A stretch of DNA of 64,000 nucleotides from Kitasatospora gansuensis (GCF_014203705.1 NZ_JACHJR010000001.1:7440001-7504000); one strand, 5' to 3'. Positions 18,683 through 27,712 are shown, counted from the stretch's first letter. Notes: generated by a model from the letters alone, not told the origin. Translations and numbers: made by a program.

Positions 18683-19010
18683 GCGCACCTACCGAGTCAT
18701 CGTCCGCGGCGTGTTCGCCGACCTCGACGACGCCCAGCGCGCCGGACTGCTGGCCGTCGCCGACCAACACGACATCCTCAAGGCCGCGTTCACGGATGAC
18801 GGCACCCTGATCTACGACCGGGAGCTGCGCACCTTCACCTTCCGCTGCGTGGTCCGGCAGCCGGCCGACCTCGACGGCGAGACGGCGGGCGGTGCGGCCT
18901 GCGACCGCGCGGCCGGGGCCCTCGCCGAACGCGGCATCGGGCACGGCGCGTTGCGTGCCCAGGTCACCAGCGTGGACGACATGAAGGTCCGGCGGCCGCG
19001 GCGGGGTTGA
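18675..19010 (+). CDS. DUF6204 family protein
   Basis: A 111-residue small alpha/beta protein that fits my recollection of DUF6204, a streptomycete family of unknown function. Sequence marks are RTYRVIVRGVFADLDDAQRAG, LLAVADQHDILKAAFTDDG, and a strand with TFTFRCVV. It has no signal or membrane segment. The 8-base overlap with the TetR gene indicates translational coupling, so it is produced with the regulator. Whether it takes part in drug response is unknown. Confidence 0.75.
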   Translation: MSERTYRVIVRGVFADLDDAQRAGLLAVADQHDILKAAFTDDGTLIYDRELRTFTFRCVVRQPADLDGETAGGAACDRAAGALAERGIGHGALRAQVTSVDDMKVRRPRRG

Positions 19011-19079
19011 GTGCGTGGCGTTGCCGCCGTGAGCACCGCATTCCACCGGAGAACCCACGTGGCCAGCGAGAATGGGCGG

Positions 19080-20270
19080 ATGGACGAACTGGGTGGGGCG
19101 CTGGAGCGGGCAGCTGCGGACGGCGATGTGGTGGAGGGTTGGCTCAGCGGGCTGGCGGGCAATCAGGTGTTGCCGGTGGAGGTGCTGGCCCGGCTGTTGG
19201 AGTTCGACGAGCTGCCGATGCCGAGCTACTGGCTCAAATACAGGACCTTGGATGCCGCAGCGACGGAGCTGCTGGTGGCGTCGCCGCAGATCCAGCGCCG
19301 GTTGGACGTTGTGGAGAACGCGACGGCGGACGTCGACGTACTGGCCCGGCTCGCGCAGGATCCGGAACCCCGGGTCCGGTTGATGTACGCGGTGATGCTC
19401 TTCGAGTACAAGCGCCGTGTCCCTGCCGGGGTGCTGGAGCTCCTGGCGGAGGACCCGGAGCCGAAGATCCGGCGGATCGTCAGCGACCGTACGGAGCTGC
19501 CGGTCGCGGTGCGGGAGTCGCCGCCGGTGCTGACGGTCCAGCAGCGGGTGGCGCACCCGGATCCGGCGGTCCGGCGGGAGGCGGCCGCTGATCCCGAGGT
19601 GCCGACCGCGCTGGCTCTGCGACTGGCGGAGGATCCCGAGAACGACGTCCGGCTCGCAGTGTCGATGCGGGAGGAGCTGACGGAGGATCAGCGCACCGTG
19701 ATCCCTTGCACGGTGTGGCAGCACTTCTGGTCGCCGCCGTCCTGGATCGCACGGCAGGCGACCGATCCGGAGGCGGCCCGCCGGATCGCGGGGTCGGCGC
19801 ACGTCGGGCTGCGGCGAGTGCTCGCGGCTCAGCCGCACCTGGCGCCGGACGTGGTGGCCCTGCTGGCGGCGGACGAGGACGAGTGGGTGCGGCGCACGCT
19901 GGCCGAGCGGTGCGAGGACGCGCCGCACGAGCTGTTGGTGGAGCTGTACGCCACGGTCCAGGACCGGAACTGGTCGGTGTACCGCTACCACCGCAACTTC
20001 GCCCGGCCCGGGCTGGCCCGGTTCGCCGACGACCCCAACCCGCGACTGCGGCACGCCGCGTTGGACGACCCGGAGGCCGGTCCTGAGCTGGTGCTGCGGC
20101 TCGCCGACGACCCCGAGGTGGGCGGCTGGGCGGTACGCGATCCCAGGCTGCCGGCCGACGAGCTGCTCCGGCGGCTGACCCTGCCCGCCCAGGCCTCGGC
20201 TGCCGCAGGCAATCCTGCACTGCCGGTGGCGGTCATGCACCGGCTGCTGGACCTCGCCCGAGCGCGCTGA
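19080..20270 (+). CDS. leucine-rich-repeat-variant / HEAT-like repeat protein
   Basis: A 396-residue soluble solenoid protein built from about 24-residue helical repeats. The repeat signature is L-A-x-D-P-x-x-x-V-R-x-x-x-A, seen in LARLAQDPEPRVRLMYAV, LLAEDPEPKIRRIVSD, VAHPDPAVRREAAADPEV and LADDPEVGGWAV. Such repeats bind proteins; no enzyme motif is visible. ATG 19080 was chosen, with an in-frame GTG at 19059 (VASENGRMDE) as an alternative. It stands alone, 69 bases after DUF6204. Function not recognised. Confidence 0.78.
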   Translation: MDELGGALERAAADGDVVEGWLSGLAGNQVLPVEVLARLLEFDELPMPSYWLKYRTLDAAATELLVASPQIQRRLDVVENATADVDVLARLAQDPEPRVRLMYAVMLFEYKRRVPAGVLELLAEDPEPKIRRIVSDRTELPVAVRESPPVLTVQQRVAHPDPAVRREAAADPEVPTALALRLAEDPENDVRLAVSMREELTEDQRTVIPCTVWQHFWSPPSWIARQATDPEAARRIAGSAHVGLRRVLAAQPHLAPDVVALLAADEDEWVRRTLAERCEDAPHELLVELYATVQDRNWSVYRYHRNFARPGLARFADDPNPRLRHAALDDPEAGPELVLRLADDPEVGGWAVRDPRLPADELLRRLTLPAQASAAAGNPALPVAVMHRLLDLARAR

Positions 20271-20289
20271 CCTGCCGGGCGGCGCCCCT

Positions 20290-20420
20290 ATTGATCTGCG
20301 GCCGCTTCCTCGACGAACTCCAGGACGCGGTGATCCGCGGCGTCCAGGTGCGACTCGGCTACGTCGACGGCAAGGGCACCGGAACCGAGAGAAGACCAGA
20401 TGCTGTGCAAGGGGTTCTGC
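20290..20420 (+). pseudogene. possible WYL-domain remnant inside a 390-base gene-poor gap
   Basis: The gap 20271-20661 contains no complete gene. The plus frame near 20291 reads RFLDELQDAVIRGVQVRLGY followed by a D-G-K-G turn. This resembles the start of a WYL domain (A-I-x-x-G-x-x-V-x-L-x-Y-x-D), but it has no start, no HTH before it, and quickly loses likeness. The rest of the gap shows only the upstream region of the SapA-like gene. Confidence 0.25.
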
Positions 20421-20661
20421 ACGGCGTCCGGCTCGGCGGCAACCGGTGCCGAGCCGGACGCCGTCTCTTGTCCGACCGTCTGTCGGAAGAGCTCCCAGCG
20501 GCTGTCCCGCGACCGCTGCCGAGCCTGTGGCCAGGTGTTACGTCCGAGATACCAGGGCTCGCCACGATGAAGCCAGGGGTGCCGAGACCGGCGGTCATGC
20601 CGTGAGCGGCTGCGACCCCTCAGTTCGTCTGGTGTGTAACGGGAATGGAGCAGGACAGATC

Positions 20662-21069
20662 ATGAGGAAGTTCTTCAAGCGCATCGCCATGAGCGCAGCG
20701 GTCACCGCGATGGCGGCGGGCGGTGTCGCGGTCATGCCGAGCGTGGCCGAGGCAGCCAGTTACAACGGCGCATGCGGCAGCGGTTACTCCGTCATCGACA
20801 CGCTGCCGTTGGCGGAGGGGACCGTATTCCTCACCTACAACAGCTCCAACGGCTACAACTGCGTGGTGACCGTCCGCACCAACCCGAGCTCGTACCTGAA
20901 GTCGATGGACGCGGGCATCCGGCTCTCCGGCGGCAGCTGGACAGAGGACGGCGGCTTCTTCACCACCTACGCCGGCCCGGTGCGCCTCTACGCGGCGCAC
21001 TCGTGCATCGACTGGCGGGGCACCATCAACGGCGAGGTCAACTACCAGTACAACTCGCACTGCGGCTGA
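20662..21069 (+). CDS. spore-associated protein A (SapA)-like secreted protein
   Basis: A 135-residue exported protein similar, from memory, to streptomycete spore-associated protein A. A basic N-terminus (MRKFFKR), a hydrophobic core and a VAEAA-S cleavage site near residue 34 form a Sec signal peptide. The mature part starts YNGACGSGYSVIDTLPL, continues VFLTYNSSNGYNCVVTVRTN, and ends with a CIDWRGTINGEV segment and a final CG; four Cys suggest two disulfides. These segments are the family's hallmark. Its role on spores is unknown. The gene stands alone. Confidence 0.8.
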   Translation: MRKFFKRIAMSAAVTAMAAGGVAVMPSVAEAASYNGACGSGYSVIDTLPLAEGTVFLTYNSSNGYNCVVTVRTNPSSYLKSMDAGIRLSGGSWTEDGGFFTTYAGPVRLYAAHSCIDWRGTINGEVNYQYNSHCG

Positions 21070-21227
21070 CCACGCTCGTGACCGCTTGCGGTGGCGGTCC
21101 AGGATGTCCTGAGGAGAGGCGGGTCCGGGGATCCGGTTGGTTGGGTGCGGGAAGGGTTCTGTGGGTTCGTCTTGCTGCAGGGGCCGGCTCGCGGCTCCGC
21201 CGTCGAGGGGGAGCACCGGGCCGGTAT

Positions 21228-21731
21228 TCAGCGCTGAAGGCCGTAGGTCGGATCGTCGGTGATCCGCACCTGCTGCGGGGCGTTGCGGGGGAACGTCCAG
21301 ATCTGGCCGGCAGTGCTGGTGGCGGTCACCGAGGTCGCGTCCAGCGTGACCTTGCTGAACGGGTTCGAGGAGCAGGACACCGCCACCCATTCCAGGGTGC
21401 TGTCGTCGTCGTCCCGGGTCAGGGCGACCCATCCCATACTTCCGTGGTTCGCGGACTCGCCGCTCAGGGCGCGGCTGCCGAGGTAGGTGCACGAGTCGTG
21501 GGTCGAGTCGATGTCCATCCAGTCGTCGGGGGTCCATGCGGTGGCCCGTAGGAGCTCGCGCCACAGGTAGCTGTCCGGACCGTTGTGCGAGGAGAACCTC
21601 ACCAGCTCCATCACGGTCAGCGACCCGTCGGCGAACATGACGAAATCGCCGCTGGGGGCCTCGCGGGCGCGCCAACGCGCCTGTACCTGACTGGTGTTCG
21701 GTATCCCGTCGATGGAAGTCATGCCCGTCAT
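21228..21731 (-). CDS. hypothetical protein
   Basis: A 167-residue soluble protein I do not recognise. It is rich in Asp, Ser and Thr, with Trp scattered through (RWRARE, YLWRELL, TPDDWMDIDS, GWVALTRDDDDSTLEWVAV), suggesting a beta-rich fold. There is no signal peptide or membrane segment. Start choices are ATG 21731 or the ATG three codons later. It is convergent with the SapA-like gene (159-base gap) and divergent from the next hypothetical gene, whose start is 52 bases away. Confidence 0.6.
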   Translation of the reverse strand: MTGMTSIDGIPNTSQVQARWRAREAPSGDFVMFADGSLTVMELVRFSSHNGPDSYLWRELLRATAWTPDDWMDIDSTHDSCTYLGSRALSGESANHGSMGWVALTRDDDDSTLEWVAVSCSSNPFSKVTLDATSVTATSTAGQIWTFPRNAPQQVRITDDPTYGLQR

Positions 21732-21782
21732 GATGGCAGGGCGCGGTTGGCGAAGATCCGCTTGGACGCCAGCCTCCCGGGC

Positions 21783-22745
21783 ATGGCTTCATCCCCCCAC
21801 CCTCTGCGGTTCGTCACGCGGCTCGTCGACGGACACATCTGTGCCTACGACCTGACTGCCGATGCCTGGGGCGTGCTGTCGCCCGTCGTGTCCTTTCAGC
21901 CGTCTCCCGATGACAGCGTCGTTGACCACGCCGTTTCCTCCGACTTCCAGCACGCCTACTACGCGACCCTCAACGCGGTCGTCTGCGTGTCGGCGGACGG
22001 GGCCGAGGTCTGGCGGTCGCCGCTCGACCCGGCGTCGGACCAGCCGTTCGGGCACCGGCCCAACTGCCTGCTGTCGGTGGACGAACGCGTGGTGTGGGTC
22101 TACCGCCCTGACGCCATGGCCGAGCGTGACCGACCCGACCAGTGGGCCGCCCTGGACGCCGGGACCGGAACGGTCCTCGCACAGGCGGACCTCCAGACGG
22201 TCGGGCACGGCGGTGAGCAGCTACCGCACCCGACGAGCGGTCAGGTCCTTCTCAACGTGGGTGAGGGGCAGGACGGTTCGGTCATCTACCGTGCCTCGCT
22301 GACCGGAGCCCGGATCGATCTCACCGAGTACCCCTGGGTCGACCGGTGCCTCATCGCCCTGTCGCCCGACGGGCACCAGTTCATGACCGTCGACCACGGG
22401 CAGGCCGACATCGCCCTCCACAGCTACCCCGATGGCGAGGTGGCCTTCTCCCTCACCGTCGACGCCTTCGGACACGACCCGGACGAGGTCTACCTGGAGT
22501 GGAGCGGCGGCTACCTGACCCGGGACACCGTCGTCGTCACCCTCCTCGGCGAAACCGAGGACGAGCAGGAGTGGTTCCGCCACTACCGCGTCGATGTGCC
22601 CTCGGGCCAGGTCCTCGGCGAGTTCGACGCCCACTCGGAGAACCCGTACGACATCCACCCCCTCGGAGACGGATCCTGGCTCACCGCAGACCCGTCCGGG
22701 CACCCGATGCGCTGGACCGACGCACAGGAACCCGAAGGCTCTTGA
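21783..22745 (+). CDS. hypothetical WD40-like beta-propeller protein
   Basis: A 320-residue soluble protein of repeated beta strands: VTRLVDGHICAYDLTADAWG, YYATLNAVVCVSADGAEVWR, VVWVYRPD...WAALDAGTGTVLAQ, LIALSPDGHQFMTVDHGQAD, and SWLTADPSGHPMRW. The spacing of about 40 residues between strand groups resembles WD40 or quinoprotein-type propellers, though no family signature is exact. It lacks a signal peptide, so it is probably a cytosolic scaffold. The divergent hypothetical gene may share its promoter region. Confidence 0.65.
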   Translation: MASSPHPLRFVTRLVDGHICAYDLTADAWGVLSPVVSFQPSPDDSVVDHAVSSDFQHAYYATLNAVVCVSADGAEVWRSPLDPASDQPFGHRPNCLLSVDERVVWVYRPDAMAERDRPDQWAALDAGTGTVLAQADLQTVGHGGEQLPHPTSGQVLLNVGEGQDGSVIYRASLTGARIDLTEYPWVDRCLIALSPDGHQFMTVDHGQADIALHSYPDGEVAFSLTVDAFGHDPDEVYLEWSGGYLTRDTVVVTLLGETEDEQEWFRHYRVDVPSGQVLGEFDAHSENPYDIHPLGDGSWLTADPSGHPMRWTDAQEPEGS

Positions 22746-22819
22746 CCCTGACGTGGCGTCAGCTGGAGCGACCAAGCCTGAGACTGCGGTCGTGTTCACC
22801 GAAGGCTGTTCAGCCGACG

Positions 22820-22960
22820 GAGGACGGCCTGCCGGCTCCTGCTCGATCACCTGCCGGAGGAGGTCCATGTCGCGGCGGGCCTCGATCTCCTCACGCACAA
22901 TCTCGGCCAGGACGTCGGGCAGCAGCGCCTCGGCCTGGGTGGTCGTGCCTGGTGCCCGGC
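22820..22960 (-). pseudogene. frameshifted remnant of a small protein gene
   Basis: On the minus strand, an AGGAG ribosome site and an ATG near 22972 start MAGHQAR. Coding character then moves to another frame that reads AEALLPDVLAEIVREEIEAR followed by RDMDLLRQVIEQEP. A short helical protein seems to have been broken by a frameshift near 22940-22955. No family was recognised. The 263 bases between 22746 and 23008 otherwise hold nothing I can support. Confidence 0.25.
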
Positions 22961-23008
22961 CATGTTCCGCTTCTCCTGATCACACCACCCACGTGCACGC
23001 CACGGATA

Positions 23009-23058
23009 CGACCAAGCCTCCCTTCGCTGACCGAGGTCAGTGAAGGGAGGCTTGGTCG
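23009..23058. terminator. very long bidirectional hairpin terminator
   Basis: Left arm CGACCAAGCCTCCCTTC (23009-23025) and right arm GAAGGGAGGCTTGGTCG (23042-23058) are perfect complements. Pairing continues inward through one G-T wobble to CTGACC (23027-23032) and GGTCAG (23035-23040), giving about 24 base pairs. It lies between the convergent propeller gene and the Rpf-like gene, so it can stop transcription from both sides. Confidence 0.85.
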
Positions 23059-23080
23059 TCTGCCGGTACCGACCGTCAGG

Positions 23081-23791
23081 TCAGATGCTCAGCACCTGGC
23101 CGGGCAGGATCAGGTCGATGTCGCCACCGATGACGGCGGCGTTGCTGGTGTAGAGGGTGTTGACGTTCACGCCGTGGTCGGCGGCGATGGCGTTCAGGGT
23201 GTCACCGCTCTTGACGGTGTAGCTGCCACCGGTGCTGTTCTGCACGGGAGCGGCCGGAGCGGTCTTCTCGACGGGCTTGCGCTCGGTGCTGCGCGAGGCC
23301 GCCGGGGTGTCGTTCTTCGGCGCGGCCTTGGTGGTCTGGTCCGCCGTCTTGGTGGACTTCGCCGGGGCGGCGGCAGCGGAGGTGTCGACCTGGGCCGCGG
23401 AGCCGCCCTTGGTCAGGCCGGCCTTGACGGAGCAGACCGGCCAGGCGCCGGGGCCCTGGGAGGCGAGCACCTTCTCGGCGACGGCGATCTGCTGGCCCTT
23501 GCTCGCCTGGTCGGCGGAGGCGGCGTACTGGGTGCCGCCGAACGCGGCCCAGGTGCTCGGGGTGAACTGCAGGCCGCCGGAGAACCCGTTGCCCGTGTTG
23601 ATGTTCCAGTTGCCGGTGCTCTCGCACTGGGCGACGGAGTCCCAGGTCGAGCTGGACGCGGCAGAGGCCGACGTGGCCGTGACGAGGCCCGCCACCGGGA
23701 GAGCGGCCACAGCGCCGCCCATCAGGACCATCCGCAGGCGGTTGCGCTTGGCGGAGGTGGTGGCAGCGGTGGTCTCGTTACGGAAGGTCAT
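23081..23791 (-). CDS. resuscitation-promoting-factor-like transglycosylase with LysM
   Basis: A 236-residue secreted muralytic protein. A signal peptide spans residues about 1-45 (basic KRNRLR, hydrophobic core, ATSASA-A). The Rpf domain (about 46-125) begins STWDSVAQCESTGNWNINTG, with the catalytic Glu in the CESTGNW motif, and continues GFSGGLQFTPSTWAAFGG. An Ala/Lys/Pro linker leads to a C-terminal LysM (GGSYTVKSGDTLNAIAADHG ... LILPGQVLSI) that binds peptidoglycan. Such enzymes promote spore germination and growth restart. The start at 23791 was chosen because it begins the signal peptide. Confidence 0.93.
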   Translation of the reverse strand: MTFRNETTAATTSAKRNRLRMVLMGGAVAALPVAGLVTATSASAASSSTWDSVAQCESTGNWNINTGNGFSGGLQFTPSTWAAFGGTQYAASADQASKGQQIAVAEKVLASQGPGAWPVCSVKAGLTKGGSAAQVDTSAAAAPAKSTKTADQTTKAAPKNDTPAASRSTERKPVEKTAPAAPVQNSTGGSYTVKSGDTLNAIAADHGVNVNTLYTSNAAVIGGDIDLILPGQVLSI

Positions 23792-24708
23792 GCAGATCCT
23801 CTCGGAAGCCCCGGACGGACAGCACGAAGCAGCCCCGCACGGGGGTGTACTCCGAGATGTCGCACGTAGCGGGCGGCTGCTCACGTGTCCGACGTGGACT
23901 GCCGCCCCGGTCACCTTCACCGCGAGTGCCCGGCCGCCTGGTGGGCGGGGGCCGCGGGTGGTGAACCCGGGTGGTGCGCTGTGCACTGGTTACGAAGCTA
24001 CGAGCCATCGGGGGCGTCGGGCAAGCATGTCGGTGAAATCGCAGCTCAGGGCGGGGTTACCGAAGGTACGGCCGGGACTGGACCCCCGATTTCAAGGGCC
24101 GGCCGGGTCCTCCGGAAGATCGTTCCGGGCCCCACTGTGCCCGCCGTCACCCCACGCGGGTGGTGACGCCGGGCACCTCGTCGACCCAGCGCGAGGACGC
24201 GGGCACGGATGGTCGGATTCGGCGGCGCCCGCAGTGGCCGCCCTCACAACCGTCTCCCCGGAGCCCGGCCGGCCCGTCGGCCGGCCATCGCGGGCACGGC
24301 AGGAACGCATCGACACCGCACCTCCGGGTACGGCCCACCGACACGGGTGGGGCAGGGCCGACGGCCCTCCCCCACCCGGCCCCGGGAGTGCTGGTATCGG
24401 TCCAGGGCGCGTAGTCGGCCAGCGGGCGGTGAGCGTGGACATCGCGGTGCCGGGCTGCCGGTCCGGTTCTCGGGCCGGGTGAGGAGGCCGCGGCCGTAGT
24501 CGAGGCGGGCCGCGCCGGCGGCGCAGCGGGGCGAGGGTGCGGTAGGCGGTCGTCCGGGAGGCCTGCTTCGCGCTGGCCGTCTCCCCTGACGAGTTCGACC
24601 TCTGCCGGCCCCGGCCGAGCGGTGAGCGGGGGCGGTACCGGAGCACTCCGGTTCCGCCCCCGGTGCCGTTCCCTTGTTGGATGGCTGACGGGCCGTCACC
24701 ATGGGCTG
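23792..24708. other. 917-base stretch without a supported gene
   Basis: This contains the promoter and leader of the Rpf-like gene at its left end and the upstream region of the DUF3592 gene at its right end. Open frames across it on both strands are Arg/Pro/Gly-rich and lack conserved segments, which is typical of GC-rich non-coding DNA. I looked for a c-di-AMP (ydaO) riboswitch before the Rpf-like gene and did not find its conserved elements. Confidence 0.6.
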
Positions 24709-25392
24709 ATGGAAGCCGAGTCGGTCCGATTCGTCGACCGTGCGCCGGTGCGTGGCGCGGCCGCGCTCGTTCTGCTGTTCGCCCTGCCCGCAGCACTGGT
24801 CGGCCTCGACCGGGCCGTCGTCGCACTGCACGGTCGCGGTATCGACCCGCTGACGGGCGGAGCGATGATGCTCGCCGTGATCCTGCTGATGGGGCTGATC
24901 GGCGGGCTGGTCGCGGTCTGTGTCCCGTTCGGACGCGCAGCCGTGGTCCTGCTGGTCCTGGGATCGCTGCTGCTGTTCGTCGGCATCGGATTCCGGTGGT
25001 TCGCCGTCACCGCGGATGCCGACCGGCAGGCCCTGCACGACCGGGGTGTGGTGGCGGCCGCCGTGGTCCGCAGCCACTACCAGGTGGACAGGAGCGGCGG
25101 GGGGCTGGATGCGCAGGTGGTCTTCTACAGCGACGTCCAGCTGGCCGACGGCTCGGTGCTCTCCGTCGAGTCGGCCCGCTCCGCCCGTCCGGCCGTGGGC
25201 GGGGAGGTCATGGTCACCTACGACCCCCAGGACCGGGCCCCGGCCCGCTTCGGCTCGCGCCCCGGCCCGCCCGACGGCACCGCCGTCACTGTCAACCAGG
25301 CGGTGGCCATCGCGGCCGCCCTCGCCCTGGCCGCCGCCCTGCTCGCCCCGCGCGGCACATCCCCCGGCCGCGTCAGACGGTCAGCGCGGTGA
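24709..25392 (+). CDS. DUF3592-like membrane protein
   Basis: A 227-residue protein with two adjacent hydrophobic segments near the N-terminus (about 18-34, 48-70), a third around 76-100, an external or cytosolic beta domain (about 110-185), and a last segment at 190-210. The middle domain has the pattern of DUF3592: VVAAAVVRSHYQVDRSGG, then DGSVLSVESARSARPAVGGE and VMVTYDPQDRAPAR. Function is unknown. ATG 24709 was chosen because the upstream frame shows no conservation. It stands alone. Confidence 0.65.
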   Translation: MEAESVRFVDRAPVRGAAALVLLFALPAALVGLDRAVVALHGRGIDPLTGGAMMLAVILLMGLIGGLVAVCVPFGRAAVVLLVLGSLLLFVGIGFRWFAVTADADRQALHDRGVVAAAVVRSHYQVDRSGGGLDAQVVFYSDVQLADGSVLSVESARSARPAVGGEVMVTYDPQDRAPARFGSRPGPPDGTAVTVNQAVAIAAALALAAALLAPRGTSPGRVRRSAR

Positions 25393-25614
25393 GGGTGGCC
25401 GAGGCCAGTGCGTACGCGCGGAGCGCGAGGCCGGTGAACGGCCGGGGCGCCGACGGCCCGGTCAGGTAGTCGGCGGCAGCGGCCCCGAGCCAGGCCAGGA
25501 TCGCGCCGTACAGGACCGTGTCCCATCGGAGGCCGGCGGCCAGCAGAGGGCGGAGACCGCCGACGAGCGCTGCGAGGCGTGTTGGCCGTGCCCGGGGAAG
25601 GCCGCGGCCCGCCT

Positions 25615-25919
25615 GACCAGTACCCGCCCTCGAAGGTGAACCCGGTGCCTGAGCAACCGCAGTCGCCGGAGTGCCGCTCCGGCTGCCGGCCACCCGGGCA
25701 GTCGGCGGGCTCCTGGTGGACCGGCACGTAGAGCCCTTCGCCCTGGTCGTCCCAGGTCATGGTCTCCATGACCATCCCGGTGCTGCCGCACCCGCCCGTG
25801 CAGAAGGGGTCGTGCGGCTCGTCCGGGTACGGCGCCCCGTCCTCGCCCTGGTCGTAGTGGACTTCGCCGAGGATGTCGGCGGCCCGCTGCAGCAGAGACT
25901 CGTCAAACTTCGATGAGAC
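25615..25919 (-). pseudogene. 5'-truncated gene for a Cys-rich protein
   Basis: One minus-strand frame is convincingly coding: FDESLLQRAADILGEVHYDQ, then DPFCTGGCGSTGMVMETMTW, then YVPVHQEPADCPGG and HSGDCGCSGTGFTFEGGYW. Paired C-x-x-x-C and C-G-C motifs suggest a zinc-ribbon or DnaJ-like Cys repeat. An in-frame TGA stands a few codons before FDESLL with no ATG, GTG or TTG between, so the true 5' end seems lost. The first usable start (25775) would give a protein lacking the helix and the first Cys pair. The 3' end runs into sequence of different character. No family recognised. Confidence 0.45.
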
Positions 25920-26149
25920 GGGTCACCGGCGCCCGGGTGGGATGTCCAAGCCCTGTCTCAGGCCGGGCGCGGAACGCTCCCACCAGGGGAAAAAGGATGG
26001 GACTGTCCTAATCCGTAGTGAAGGCGGTTCCAGATCGCCCTGGTTTGGGGTGCGATCCGGACTGACTTCGGGTGGCGGACACCTTGGACTGTCATGGTCC
26101 GCGAGGCCTATCGCTAGAGCGGTGCCGTCACGGCGGTGGGTTTCGCGGT

Positions 26150-26470
26150 GGTCGCGTGGGTACCGGGCTGATGCCTATGACATCCCCGACCTGCGAGGTC
26201 TCAGGAGAGAGGGGTGCTGTCCGGCGCCTTTGGGCCGCCGCGAAACCTGCCGGCGATCGTGTTGTCGTGGTCGTGGTGCGAGCCCGCTCCAGGGATGACC
26301 TCTTCTTGATTCCGCGAGCCTTCGAGCTCTGGTGCAGACGGGGGCCCCTGGGGCGCGCTGGTGTCATGAACGGCTACTGAGATGGCGGACCGAAGAGTCC
26401 TGGGATTAGGGTGCCGCGTGACCCACATGTGCTCGTGACCTGCGAAAACAGGCAACGTTGGGAGAGTCGG
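26150..26470 (+). ncRNA. possible IS110 bridge RNA region
   Basis: In IS110-group elements the non-coding sequence between the left end and the transposase gene encodes the bridge RNA. Here about 320 bases before the TTG start have no supported gene. They are less GC-extreme than their surroundings and contain several short self-complementary stretches. The assignment is from family knowledge and position only; I have not derived its fold. Confidence 0.35.
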
Positions 26471-27712
26471 TTGAAGATCTTCTGCGGTATCGACTGGGCC
26501 GAATCGCACCACGACGTCGCCCTGGTCGACGACACCGGCGCACTGGTGGCCAAGCGCCGGATCACCGACGACGCGGCCGGCTACCGACTGCTGCTGGACC
26601 TGCTCGCCGAGCACGGCGACAGCCCAGAGAGGCCCATTCCGGTGGCGATCGAGACCAGCCACGGCCTGCTCGTCGCCGTCCTGCACACCGGCACCCGGCA
26701 GGTCTTCGCGATCAACCCGCTCGCCGCCGCCCGCTACCGCGACCGCCACGGCGTGAGCCGCAAGAAGTCCGACCCGGGCGACGCCCTGGTCCTGGCGAAC
26801 ATCTTGCGCACCGACCTGCCGATGCACCGGCCGCTGCCAGCCGACTCCGACCAGGGCCGGGCCGTCACCGTGCTGGCCCGCGCCCAGCAGGATGCCGTCT
26901 GGAACCGCCAGCAGCTCGGTAACCAGATCCGTTCACTCCTGCGCGAGTACTACCCGGCCGCCCTCGAAGCCTTCCAGAGCAAGGCCGGCGGCCTCGCCCG
27001 GCCGGACGCCCGGGCCGTGCTCGCCGCCGCGCCGACCCCGGCCCGGGCCGCGAAGCTCTCTCTGACCCAGCTGCGGGCCACGCTCAAGCGCGCCGGCCGC
27101 CAACGCGGCATCGACGCCGAGGCCGAACGGCTCCGTGACGTCTTCCGGGCCGAGCACGCCCGCCACCCCGACGCGGTCGAGGACGCCTTCGGCCACCAGT
27201 TGGCCGCCCTGCTGAAGCAGTTCGACGCGGCCTGCCAAGCCGGAGACGACCTCGCCGAGGCGGTCGAGGCCGCCTTCCGCGAGCACCCGGACGCGGACAT
27301 ATACCTCAGCTTCCCCGGCCTCGGCGTCCAGCTCGGCGCTCGCCTCCTCGCCGAGATCGGCGATGACCGCACCCGCTTCGCCGACGCCCGCGGCCTCAAG
27401 GCCTACGCCGGATCCGCACCCATCACCCGAGCCTCCGGCAAGAAGAGCTACGTCGGCAGACGCATGGTCAAGAACAACCGGCTCATGCACGCCGGATTCC
27501 TCTGGGCCTTCTCCTCGCTCCGAGCCTCGCCCGGCGCCGACGCCCACTACCGCCGCCGACGCGAGCACGGAGACTGGCACGCCGGCGCCCAACGCAACCT
27601 CCTGAACCGACTGCTCGGCCAGCTCTTCCACTGCCTCCAAAGCCGCCAGCTGTTCGACGAGAACCACGCCTTCACCTCCTCCATTACTTCGTCGATCACG
27701 GCCGCTGCTTGA
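26471..27712 (+). CDS. IS110 family transposase
   Basis: A 413-residue recombinase. The N-terminal RuvC-like DEDD domain starts LKIFCGIDWAESHHDVALVD, with the first catalytic Asp in GIDWAE. Further acidic positions appear in PVAIETSHGLL and KSDPGDALVLA. The C-terminal Transposase_20 domain has FPGLGVQLGARLLAEIGD, then AYAGSAPITRASGKK with the Ser expected to be catalytic, and ends LLNRLLGQLFHCL. All key segments are present, so the enzyme may be active. TTG 26471 was chosen because family proteins begin M-K-I-F-C-G-I-D-W; the open frame extends 20 codons upstream. Confidence 0.93.
   Translation: MKIFCGIDWAESHHDVALVDDTGALVAKRRITDDAAGYRLLLDLLAEHGDSPERPIPVAIETSHGLLVAVLHTGTRQVFAINPLAAARYRDRHGVSRKKSDPGDALVLANILRTDLPMHRPLPADSDQGRAVTVLARAQQDAVWNRQQLGNQIRSLLREYYPAALEAFQSKAGGLARPDARAVLAAAPTPARAAKLSLTQLRATLKRAGRQRGIDAEAERLRDVFRAEHARHPDAVEDAFGHQLAALLKQFDAACQAGDDLAEAVEAAFREHPDADIYLSFPGLGVQLGARLLAEIGDDRTRFADARGLKAYAGSAPITRASGKKSYVGRRMVKNNRLMHAGFLWAFSSLRASPGADAHYRRRREHGDWHAGAQRNLLNRLLGQLFHCLQSRQLFDENHAFTSSITSSITAAA

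Noticed and set aside
23792..24010. c-di-AMP (ydaO-type) riboswitch before the Rpf-like gene
   Set aside because: Expected from related genes, but the conserved core elements were not found by eye.
25373..25600. Minus-strand membrane-like frame overlapping the Cys-rich remnant's 3' side
   Set aside because: It has some hydrophobic segments (DTVLYGAILAWLGAAAADYL) but no start or conserved motif; possibly a tail of another decayed gene, not strong enough to annotate.
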